A stretch of DNA of 64,000 nucleotides from Pimelobacter simplex (lineage in GTDB: Bacteria; Actinomycetota; Actinomycetes; Propionibacteriales; Nocardioidaceae). The DNA lies in the NCBI GenBank assembly GCA_016803235.1, contig JADCLI010000025.1:1-64000 (forward strand), given 5' to 3'. A model generated the notes under the pieces. That model was given only the letters and a program-made list of their open reading frames with translations, searched no databases and was not told where the DNA came from. The first letter of the stretch is position 1. Each line of letters opens with the position of its first letter. Positions 57,340-64,000 of the stretch are shown here, piece after piece. The position numbers were made by a program, and so were the translations under genes.

Positions 57340-57500
57340 GCGACGTGGCGATGCCGGTGCGAAGGCGAGGGTTACTTCTCTCCAAGGAATCGACGGGTCG
57401 CGGGTTCGAGTCCCGCTGCCCGGCCTGGCCGGGTGTAGCTCAGCGGCAGAGCAGTCGGCAGACACCTTCGCCGCCCCGGTTCTCGGCACCGCCGCGTCGC
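57340..57500 (+). ncRNA. yrlA: YrlA-like Y RNA with a permuted tRNA-like module
   Basis: About 160 nt, ending 46 nt before the Ro60 gene. Terminal stem: 57340-57355 pairs with 57485-57500 (16 bp, one A-C mismatch, one wobble). An inner helix follows: 57364-57372 with 57464-57472, or alternatively CGAAGG (57360) with CCTTCG (57465). The tRNA mimic is CGAC (57391)/GTCG (57454) as anticodon-type stem, T arm GCGGG-TTCGAGT-CCCGC (57400-57416), closed acceptor stem CCCGGCC-T-GGCCGGG (57419-57433), and D arm GCTC-AGCGGCA-GAGC (57438-57452). The T arm precedes the D arm, as in YrlA. In that family the long stem binds Ro60. Exact ends are not known. Confidence 0.85.
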
Positions 57501-57546
57501 GCCCTCGACCTTCGATCAGCCAGCCCCCCGGAAGGAGGGACACGAG

Positions 57547-59106
57547 ATGAGCAAGTTCAACCTGCGCGGCAACCGACGCTCCGCGACCAGCGCAGTGGTC
57601 AGCACCGACCGCCCGACGGGCACGACGCACGAGGGCGCGCCGGGCTACGCGCGCGACACCAAGGGCGAGCTCTTCCTGCTCGCCGTCACCTCCTTCGTCG
57701 CGGAGGACACCTTCTACGAGGCGGCGGCCGAGCGCGACGCGCGGCTGCGGTCGCTCGTGGCGCGGGTCGCGGTCGAGGACGGTGACTGGACGCTGCGGCT
57801 CGTGCGCTGGCTGCGCACCGGCGTGCACCTGCGCTCGGTCGCCCTCGTGGTCGCGGCCGAGGCGGTCCGGGCCCGGCTCGACGCCGGGATCGAGGGCGGG
57901 AACCGGGCGATCGTGGACGCGGCGCTCGACCGGGCCGACGAGCCCGGTGAGCTCCTCGCCTACTGGGCGGGGCGCCACGGCCGGCGCCTCCCGAAGCCGG
58001 TCAAGCGGGGTGTCGCCGACGCGGTGGCGCGGCTCTACACCGAGCGCTCCCTGGTCAAGTACGACGGCCCGGCGCGTGACTACCGGTTCGGCGACGTGCT
58101 GGACCTGACCCACCCGACGCCGCGGGACGCGCGGCAGAGCGCGCTGTTCCGGCACGCGATCGACCGGCGTCACGGCCGGGACGGGGCGATCCCCGACGAG
58201 CTCGGGGTGCTGCAGGCGCGGCAGCGACTGCTGTCGGTGCCCGTGGAGCAGCGGCGAGCCGTCCTGGCGCACGGCGAGCTGGTGCTGGGGCCGGCCGCGA
58301 TGACCTGGGAGCAGGTCGCCGGCTGGCTGCAGGGCCCGCTGGACGCCGCCGCGTGGGAGGCCGTGATCCCGTCGATGGGGTACATGGCGCTGCTCCGCAA
58401 CCTGCGCAACTTCGACGCGACCGGTGTCGCGGACGACGTGGCGGCGGGGTTGGCGGCGCGCCTGGCCGACACCGGCGAGGTCGCCCGTTCGCGGCAGCTG
58501 CCGCTGCGGTTCCTGGCGGCGTACCGGACCGCGCCGTCGCTGCGCTGGGGCTGGGCGCTGGAGCGGGCGCTGCAGGCGAGCCTCGGCGCGGTGCCGTCGC
58601 TGCCGGGTCGGACGCTGGTCCTCGTGGACCGGTCCGGGTCGATGTTCACCCGGCTGTCCCGGCGTTCGGTGCTAAACCGCGCGGACGCCGCCGCTGTGTT
58701 CGGCGCGGCGCTCGCCGTGCGGGCGGCCGCGGCCGACCTGGTGGAGTTCGGCACCGACAGCCGGGCGGTCCGCGTGCGGCGCGGTGAGTCGGTGCTGTCC
58801 CTGGCCGGCCGGTTCGGCAACCTCGGCGGCACCAACACCGCGGACGCCGTACGCCGCCACTTCCGCGGCCACGACCGCGTCGTGATCGTCACCGACGAGC
58901 AGGCGTGGGCGGGCTGGCGGGGTGCGGAGCCGACCGCGGCGGTCCCGGCTCGGGTGCCGGTGTACACGTTCAACCTCGCCGGCCACCGCCACGGCCACGG
59001 CCCGTCGGGTGTCGGCAACCGACACACCTTCGCCGGGCTCACCGACCAGGGCTTCGCCGCGATCCCCCTCCTCGAGGCGGGGCGCGACCAGCACTGGCCG
59101 TTCTGA
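57547..59106 (+). CDS. rsr: Ro60 orthologue (TROVE domain plus vWA-like domain)
   Basis: A 519-aa ring-shaped RNA-binding protein. Residues 1-340 form the TROVE HEAT-repeat ring (YARDTKGELFLLAVTSFVAED is its conserved beginning, and IPSMGYMALLRNLRNFD is typical). Residues 355-519 form a von Willebrand A-like domain with a complete MIDAS, D361-x-S363-x-S365 in LVDRSGSMF, and TDEQAWAGW. Bacterial Ro proteins hold Y RNA on the ring surface and guide exonucleases to structured RNA. GGAAGGAGGG precedes ATG 57547. The Y RNA lies immediately upstream. Confidence 0.95.
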   Translation: MSKFNLRGNRRSATSAVVSTDRPTGTTHEGAPGYARDTKGELFLLAVTSFVAEDTFYEAAAERDARLRSLVARVAVEDGDWTLRLVRWLRTGVHLRSVALVVAAEAVRARLDAGIEGGNRAIVDAALDRADEPGELLAYWAGRHGRRLPKPVKRGVADAVARLYTERSLVKYDGPARDYRFGDVLDLTHPTPRDARQSALFRHAIDRRHGRDGAIPDELGVLQARQRLLSVPVEQRRAVLAHGELVLGPAAMTWEQVAGWLQGPLDAAAWEAVIPSMGYMALLRNLRNFDATGVADDVAAGLAARLADTGEVARSRQLPLRFLAAYRTAPSLRWGWALERALQASLGAVPSLPGRTLVLVDRSGSMFTRLSRRSVLNRADAAAVFGAALAVRAAAADLVEFGTDSRAVRVRRGESVLSLAGRFGNLGGTNTADAVRRHFRGHDRVVIVTDEQAWAGWRGAEPTAAVPARVPVYTFNLAGHRHGHGPSGVGNRHTFAGLTDQGFAAIPLLEAGRDQHWPF

Positions 59107-59115
59107 GCCGGCCGA

Positions 59116-59151
59116 GACGGTGGGTACGTCACTCCGGGCGTACCCACCGTC
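59116..59151 (+). terminator. Intra-operon hairpin between Ro60 and hen1
   Basis: GACGGTGGGTACG and CGTACCCACCGTC are perfect 13-bp arms with a 10-nt loop, starting 10 bp after the Ro60 stop. It is followed by pyrimidine-rich CTCCATCCCTCC. A partial terminator here would lower hen1-pnkp relative to Y RNA and Ro60; an RNA-processing or stability role is the alternative. Confidence 0.7.
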
Positions 59152-59182
59152 CTCCATCCCTCCGAGAGGCAGACTGATCCGC

Positions 59183-60595
59183 GTGCTCCTGACCGTCACG
59201 ACCACCCACCGTCCGGCGACCGACCTCGGCCACCTGCTGCACAAGCACCCGGACCGGGTGCAGGCCTTCCCGCAGTCGTTCGGCACCGCGACGGTCTTCT
59301 ACCCCGAGGCGGGCGAGGACCGGTGCACGGTCGCGCTGCTGCTCGACGTCGACCCGGTGCGACTGGCCCGGTCGCGAGGGAGGAAGTCGCCCGACTTCAG
59401 CCTCGCGCAGTACGTCAACGACCGCTCCTACGCGGCCTCGTCCCTGCTGGGCGTGGCGATGGCCGACGTCTTCAGCACGGCGCGCCGCGGCCGGTGCGCG
59501 TCCCGGCAGGAGCTCGCCGACTCCGCCATCCCGCTCGAGATCGCCATCCCGGTGCTGCCCTGCCGCGGCGGTCCCGACATCGCCCACCGGCTGTTCGGGC
59601 CCCTGGGCTGGAGCGTCGAGGCCGCGCCCGTCCCGCTCGACGACGCGCACGACGACTGGGGCGACTCGAGGTACGTCGACCTCCGGCTCACCGGGGTGGT
59701 CCGCCTGGCCGACGCGCTCAACCAGCTGCACGTGCTGCTGCCGGTCCTCGACGAGTCCAAGCACTACTGGCAGGGCCCCGACGAGGTCGACAAGCTGATG
59801 CGGTCGGGGGAGGGCTGGCTCGCCACCCACCCGGACGCAGCGCTGATCGCCCGTCGCTACCTCGGCCGCAGCGGCGGGATGACCCGCGCCGCGCTGGCAC
59901 GGCTCGCGGAGCTCGGCGACGAAGTGGAGGCGGCCGTCGACCCCGCCGAGGACGACGACGTCCTCCAGCCCGCCGAGAGGCGCGTCCCGCTCAACACCCA
60001 GCGCCACGAGGCGGTCCACCAGGTCCTGCTCGACCTCGGCGCGCGGTCCGTGATCGACCTCGGCTGCGGGTCGGGCCGGTTCCTCGACCGCCTGGTGCGC
60101 ACGCCGGCCTTCACGCGCATCGCCGGGGCGGACGTCTCGACCAGGTCGCTGCAGCACGCCGCGCGGCGCCTCCACCTCGACCGGATGAGTGAGCGGCAGG
60201 CCGAGCGCGTCCAGCTGTTCCAGGGCGCGCTGACCTACGAGGACGAGCGGTACGCCGGCTTCGACGCCGCCGTCCTCATGGAGGTCGTCGAGCACGTCGA
60301 CCCGCCACGGCTCGAGGCGCTCGAGCACGTCGTCCTCGGCGTCGCAAGGCCCGGGGCGGTGGTCGTGACCACGCCCAACGGCGAGTACAACGTGCGCTAC
60401 GAGGGGCTCGTCGGCATGAGGCACCCCGACCACCGCTTCGAGTGGACCCGCGCGGAGTTCGCTGCCTGGTCGGACCGCGTCGCCGCGGCGTACGGCTACA
60501 CCGTGGAGCGGCGCGGGATCGGCGAGCTCGACGACACCCTCGGCACGCCGACCCAGCTGGCCGTCTTCACCCGCAAGGAGGGATCCGATGACTGA
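59183..60595 (+). CDS. hen1: Bacterial Hen1 3'-terminal RNA ribose 2'-O-methyltransferase
   Basis: A 470-aa protein. The N-terminal half (LLTVTTTHRPATDLGHLLHK, RPYAASS-like NDRSYAASSLLGVAM) is the domain unique to bacterial Hen1, which stimulates Pnkp. The C-terminal half is a methyltransferase: SAM motif VIDLGCGSGRFL and metal ligands E367, E370 and H371 in EVVEHVD, with a further His in RHPDHRFEW. It methylates the 3'-terminal ribose at a break so that the repaired tRNA cannot be cut again. GTG 59183 is the start. Its last 8 bp overlap pnkp. Confidence 0.95.
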   Translation: MLLTVTTTHRPATDLGHLLHKHPDRVQAFPQSFGTATVFYPEAGEDRCTVALLLDVDPVRLARSRGRKSPDFSLAQYVNDRSYAASSLLGVAMADVFSTARRGRCASRQELADSAIPLEIAIPVLPCRGGPDIAHRLFGPLGWSVEAAPVPLDDAHDDWGDSRYVDLRLTGVVRLADALNQLHVLLPVLDESKHYWQGPDEVDKLMRSGEGWLATHPDAALIARRYLGRSGGMTRAALARLAELGDEVEAAVDPAEDDDVLQPAERRVPLNTQRHEAVHQVLLDLGARSVIDLGCGSGRFLDRLVRTPAFTRIAGADVSTRSLQHAARRLHLDRMSERQAERVQLFQGALTYEDERYAGFDAAVLMEVVEHVDPPRLEALEHVVLGVARPGAVVVTTPNGEYNVRYEGLVGMRHPDHRFEWTRAEFAAWSDRVAAAYGYTVERRGIGELDDTLGTPTQLAVFTRKEGSDD

Positions 60596-63110
60596 CGCGA
60601 CGACCGACCGGCGCCAGGTCACCGTCCCCGCCCGGGGCCTGGTCGTCCTGGTCGGGGTGTCGGGCAGCGGCAAGTCCACCTTCGCGCGCACCCACTTCAA
60701 GCCGACGGAGGTCGTCTCGAGCGACTTCTGCCGCGGCCTGGTCGCCGACGACGAGAACGACCAGTCCGCCACGTCCGACGCCTTCGACGTCCTGCACTAC
60801 ATCGTCGGCACCCGCCTGCGCCGCGGGCTCCTCACCGTCGTCGACGCCACCAACGTCCAGCAGTCGGCGCGTGCCGCGCTCGTCTCGCTCGCGAAGAGCC
60901 ACGACGTGCTGGTCGACGCCGTCGTCCTCGACGTGCCCGAGTCGGTCGCGGTCGACCGCAACGAGCACCGGTCCGACCGCGACTTCGGCAGGCACGTGAT
61001 CACCCGCCAGCACCGCGACCTCCAGCGGTCCCTCCGCCGCCTGGCCAAGGAGGGCTTCCGCCGGGTGCACGTGCTGCGCGGCGTCGCCGAGGCCGAGAGC
61101 GTGGAGGTCGTGCGCGAGCGGCCCTGGAACGACCGCAGCGAGGTCCACGGTCCCTTCGACATCATCGGCGACGTCCACGGGTGCGCGGCCGAGCTCCGCA
61201 CCCTGCTCATCGAGCTCGGCTGGACGATCGCGTACGACGGCGACACCGCCGTCGGCGCGTCCCACCCCGAGGGCCGGCAGGCGGTCTTCGTCGGCGACCT
61301 CGTCGACCGCGGCCCGGACACCCCCGGTGTCCTGCGCCTGGTCATGGGCATGGTCGCCGCCGGCACCGCCCTGTGCGTCTCGGGCAACCACGAGGCCAAG
61401 CTGGTCCGCGCGCTGCGCGGCTCCCGGGTCACGGTCTCCCACGGCCTGGCCGAGTCGCTCGCCCAGCTCGAGGACGAGCCGGAGGACTTCCGCGCCCGGG
61501 CGCTGGCGTTCATGGACGGCCTGATCAGTCACTACGTCCTCGACGACGGCCGGCTCGTGGTCGCGCACGCCGGGCTCAAGGAGGCCTACCACGGCCGCAC
61601 CTCGGGCCGAGTGCGCGCGTTCGCGCTCTACGGCGACACCACCGGCGAGACCGACGAGTACGGGCTCCCTGTCCGCTACCCGTGGGCACAGGAGTACCGC
61701 GGCCGGGCGATGGTCGTCTACGGCCACACGCCGGTCCCGGCGGCCGTGTGGGTCAACAACACCATCTGCCTCGACACCGGTGTGGTGTTCGGCGGCGAGC
61801 TCACCGCCCTGCGCTACCCCGAGCGGCAGGTCGTCTCGGTGCCCGCCGAGAAGCAGTGGTACGAACCGGTGCGACCGCTCGGCCCGGCCGAGGGCGACCG
61901 CGAGCCGTCGGTCCTGCGGATCGGCGACGTCACCGGCAGCCGGTGGCTGGAGACCACCCACGCCGGCAAGGTCAAGATCCCGGAGGAGAACGCCGCGGCC
62001 GCGCTCGAGGTGATGAGCCGCTTCGCCGTCGACCCGCGATGGCTGATCTACCTGCCGCCGACCATGTCCCCGGTGGCCACCTCGCGGCTCGACGGCTTCC
62101 TGGAGCACCCGGAGCAGGCCTTCGACGAGTACGCCGGCTGGGGCGTCACGCGCGTCGTGTGCGAGGAGAAGCACATGGGCTCGCGCGCCATCGCGGTGAT
62201 CGCCAGGGACGCCGACACGGCCGAGCGCCGCTTCGGCGTCGGGGACGGCAGCACGGGTGCCGTGTTCACCCGGACCGGTCGCCCGTTCTTCGCCGACACC
62301 GACGAGCTCGTCGACCGCCTGCGCGAGTGCGCCGCGCCCCTGTTCGAGTCCCTCGACACCGACTGGCTCGCGCTCGACTGCGAGCTGCTGCCGTGGTCGG
62401 CCAAGGCGATCGACCTGATCAAGGCGCAGTACGCCTCGGTCGGTGCGGCCGCCCGCCGGGTCCTGCCCGAGGCGGGTGCCGTCCTCGCGCAGGCCGCGGC
62501 CCGCGGGCTCGACGTCGCCGACCTGGCCGCGAAGGTGGCCCGGCGCCTCGAGAACGCCGAGGCGTTCCGGGACGCCTATGCCGCCTACGTCCACCCCACA
62601 CAGGGCCTCGACGGCGTCACGCTCGCGCCCTTCCAGGTCCTGGCCGCCGAGGGCCGCGCGACGGCCCTGACCGAGTCCCACGAGTGGCACCTCGCGGAGC
62701 TGGCCAGGCTGGAGGGCGACCTGATCACGCCCACCCGGCACCGGTTCGTCGACCTCTCCTCACCGGCCGAGCGGGACGCAGCCGTCGAGTGGTGGCTGGA
62801 GCTCACCGCCGCCGGCGGGGAGGGCATGGTCGTCAAGCCCGCCCACCTGACCGCCGGGCGCGTCCAGCCCGGCATCAAGGTGCGTGGACGCGAGTACCTG
62901 CGGATCATCTACGGCCCCGACTACACCGACGCGCTCGACGTACTGCGGGATCGTCACCTCGGCAAGAAGAGGCAGCTCGCCCTGCGCGAGCACGGCCTCG
63001 GCCTCGAGGCGCTCTCCGGGTTCGTCGGGCACGAGCCGCTGTGGAAGGTGCACCAGTCGGTGTTCGCGGTCCTCCCACTCGAGTCGGAGCCGGTCGACCC
63101 GCGGCTGTGA
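60588..63110 (+). CDS. pnkp: Pnkp polynucleotide kinase-phosphatase-ligase (RNA repair)
   Basis: An 840-aa three-domain RNA repair enzyme. The kinase has P-loop GVSGSGKST (23-31). The metallophosphatase has FDIIGDVHGC, GDLVDRGPDTP and SGNHEAK. The adenylyltransferase/ligase has K528 in CEEKHMGSRA and GMVVKPAHL. It heals 5'-OH and 2',3'-cyclic phosphate ends and, with Hen1, seals them. AAGGAGGG precedes the ATG inside the end of hen1, so the two are translationally coupled. Length matches the roughly 850-870 aa of Clostridium thermocellum Pnkp. Confidence 0.96.
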   Translation: MTDATTDRRQVTVPARGLVVLVGVSGSGKSTFARTHFKPTEVVSSDFCRGLVADDENDQSATSDAFDVLHYIVGTRLRRGLLTVVDATNVQQSARAALVSLAKSHDVLVDAVVLDVPESVAVDRNEHRSDRDFGRHVITRQHRDLQRSLRRLAKEGFRRVHVLRGVAEAESVEVVRERPWNDRSEVHGPFDIIGDVHGCAAELRTLLIELGWTIAYDGDTAVGASHPEGRQAVFVGDLVDRGPDTPGVLRLVMGMVAAGTALCVSGNHEAKLVRALRGSRVTVSHGLAESLAQLEDEPEDFRARALAFMDGLISHYVLDDGRLVVAHAGLKEAYHGRTSGRVRAFALYGDTTGETDEYGLPVRYPWAQEYRGRAMVVYGHTPVPAAVWVNNTICLDTGVVFGGELTALRYPERQVVSVPAEKQWYEPVRPLGPAEGDREPSVLRIGDVTGSRWLETTHAGKVKIPEENAAAALEVMSRFAVDPRWLIYLPPTMSPVATSRLDGFLEHPEQAFDEYAGWGVTRVVCEEKHMGSRAIAVIARDADTAERRFGVGDGSTGAVFTRTGRPFFADTDELVDRLRECAAPLFESLDTDWLALDCELLPWSAKAIDLIKAQYASVGAAARRVLPEAGAVLAQAAARGLDVADLAAKVARRLENAEAFRDAYAAYVHPTQGLDGVTLAPFQVLAAEGRATALTESHEWHLAELARLEGDLITPTRHRFVDLSSPAERDAAVEWWLELTAAGGEGMVVKPAHLTAGRVQPGIKVRGREYLRIIYGPDYTDALDVLRDRHLGKKRQLALREHGLGLEALSGFVGHEPLWKVHQSVFAVLPLESEPVDPRL

Positions 63111-63142
63111 GGGCCGCACGGGTGGAGAAACCGGCCGCTGGA

Positions 63143-63182
63143 CGGATCCCACAACGATTCGGCGACAAGCCTGTGGGATCCG
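63143..63182 (+). terminator. Inverted repeat after the RNA repair operon
   Basis: CGGATCCCACA and TGTGGGATCCG are perfect 11-bp arms with an 18-nt loop, 33 bp after the pnkp stop and 41 bp before the next start. It is either a terminator without a U-tract or an operator for the carboxylase gene. Confidence 0.5.
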
Positions 63183-63222
63183 CGCTGTCCCGGGGCGGCC
63201 GCGAGGTGGAAGGGTCGAGATC

Positions 63223-64000
63223 GTGCCAACGGTCTCGCGAATCGCCATCGTCAACCGCGGTGAAGCCGCCATGCGTCTCATCCACGCCGTGCGGGACCTC
63301 AATGCCCGGCACACGTCCGGGAGCGAGCAGATCCGCACGATCGCACTGCACACCGACGTCGACGCCGGCTCGGCCTTCGTCCGGGAGGCCGACGAGGCGT
63401 ACCTGCTCGGCGCGGCAGCCGACCGTCCCTACCTCGACCTCGCCGTCCTCGAGCGGGCCCTGACCGAGAGCGGCGCGGACGCGGCCTGGGTCGGGTGGGG
63501 CTTCGTGGCCGAGGACCCGGCCTTCGCCGAGCTGTGCGCCCGGCTCGGCGTGACCTTCATCGGACCCAGCGCCGAGGCGATGCGCCGCCTCGGCGACAAG
63601 ATCGGCTCGAAGCTGATCGCCGAGGAGGTCGGCGTACCGGTGGCCCCGTGGAGCCGTGGTGGCGTCGACAGCCTCGAGGCGGCCCTGGCCAGCGCGGACG
63701 CGATCGGCTACCCCCTCATGCTCAAGGCCACCGCCGGCGGCGGCGGTCGCGGCATCCGCAAGGTCACCTCCGCCGAGGAGCTCACCGACGCCTACCAGCG
63801 CACCCGCGACGAGGCCGAGCGCGCCTTCGGCAGCGGCGTGGTGTTCCTCGAGAAGCTGGTCACCGACGCCCGTCACGTGGAGGTCCAGGTGATCGCCGAC
63901 GGCCAGGGCACCGCGTGGGCGATCGGCGTGCGCGACTGCTCCGTGCAGCGCCGCAACCAGAAGGTCATCGAGGAGTCGGCCTCGCCGCTGCTCGAGGACG
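63223..64000 (+). CDS. Biotin carboxylase (acyl-CoA carboxylase), truncated by the window end
   Basis: The first 259 residues are visible with no stop. The protein begins at GTG 63223 (VPTVSRIAIVNRGEAAMRLI). RIAIVNRGE, GFVAEDPAF, TFIGPSAEAMRRLGDKIGSK, and the ATP-grasp lysine and glycine-rich loop MLKATAGGGGRGIRKV identify biotin carboxylase. VEVQVIADGQG and CSVQRRNQKVIEE follow as expected. ATP-dependent carboxylation of biotin feeds an acetyl- or propionyl-CoA carboxylase. Whether biotin-carrier and transferase domains are fused lies beyond the window. Confidence 0.93.
   Translation, partial: MPTVSRIAIVNRGEAAMRLIHAVRDLNARHTSGSEQIRTIALHTDVDAGSAFVREADEAYLLGAAADRPYLDLAVLERALTESGADAAWVGWGFVAEDPAFAELCARLGVTFIGPSAEAMRRLGDKIGSKLIAEEVGVPVAPWSRGGVDSLEAALASADAIGYPLMLKATAGGGGRGIRKVTSAEELTDAYQRTRDEAERAFGSGVVFLEKLVTDARHVEVQVIADGQGTAWAIGVRDCSVQRRNQKVIEESASPLLED

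Noticed and set aside
57362..57460. A conventional tRNA gene suggested by a perfect T arm and D arm
   Set aside because: The T arm comes first and the acceptor stem is closed by a tight loop, with no anticodon loop between the arms. This is a permuted mimic, so it is listed as a Y RNA.
1..64000. CRISPR array, prophage or insertion sequence
   Set aside because: No regularly spaced repeats with unique spacers, no structural phage genes and no transposase were seen. The only mobile features supported are the two tRNA-fMet islands.

Overview
The window is high-GC DNA from an actinobacterium, most likely Nocardioides or another member of the Propionibacteriales. The evidence is the very strong G/C third-position bias, frequent GTG starts, WhiB7, mycoredoxin, the AdnAB helicase-nuclease, a PPA1309-family protein, MoeZ and a Ku/LigD pair. 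From about 3.0 to 36.2 kb the gene order (DUF3107 and TetR, MoeZ, alkyltransferase-like protein, AdnA-AdnB, NudC, mycoredoxin, UvrD2, WhiB7, zincin, PDZ-Lon protease, UPF0182) follows the Rv3193c-Rv3208 neighbourhood of Mycobacterium tuberculosis as I remember it, so this is conserved chromosomal backbone.

Layout. 0.1-2.9 kb: non-homologous end joining (Ku, with LigD split into separate ligase and polymerase genes). 3-6.7 kb: a small hypothetical gene, PP2C phosphatase, DUF3107, TetR and MoeZ. 6.7-8.2 kb: a decayed M6 metalloprotease. 8.4-12.7 kb: alkyltransferase-like protein, Tpx, a large zinc-ribbon membrane protein and a DUF985 cupin. 12.8-22.5 kb: double-strand-break and repair helicases with redox genes. 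22.5-23.9 kb: whiB7 with a leader ORF and attenuator-like hairpin. 24-36.2 kb: mostly conserved actinobacterial genes of general or unknown function.

At 36.24 kb an initiator tRNA gene carries two tandem integrated islands. A 35-bp piece of its 3' end occurs three times (36281, 42252, 52050), and a 330-aa tyrosine recombinase follows each of the first two copies. Island 1 (about 6 kb) carries a PucR-type regulator, a desaturase-reductase-ferredoxin fusion, a short-chain dehydrogenase and a DUF1304 membrane protein. Island 2 (about 9.8 kb) carries a MerR regulator, a SulP transporter, DUF202, an MFS transporter, an MBL-rhodanese protein, a lipid-binding-fold protein, two methyltransferases and an ArsR-rhodanese regulator with four inverted-repeat candidate operators. 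It reads as a sulfane-sulfur, sulfate or metalloid stress cassette.

After the islands come a cupin gene, an AraC regulator, an SGNH hydrolase and a TetR/ketoacyl reductase/thiolase cluster (52.2-57 kb). The standout is 57.1-63.1 kb: a Ro60 (TROVE-vWA) gene, a Hen1-type RNA 2'-O-methyltransferase and a polynucleotide kinase-phosphatase-ligase (Pnkp) lie in one direction. Immediately upstream of Ro60 is a roughly 160-nt RNA that folds as a circularly permuted tRNA mimic on a long terminal stem, the architecture of the bacterial Y RNA YrlA. Together these form a candidate Ro60/Y-RNA/Hen1/Pnkp RNA surveillance and repair operon. The window ends inside a biotin carboxylase gene.
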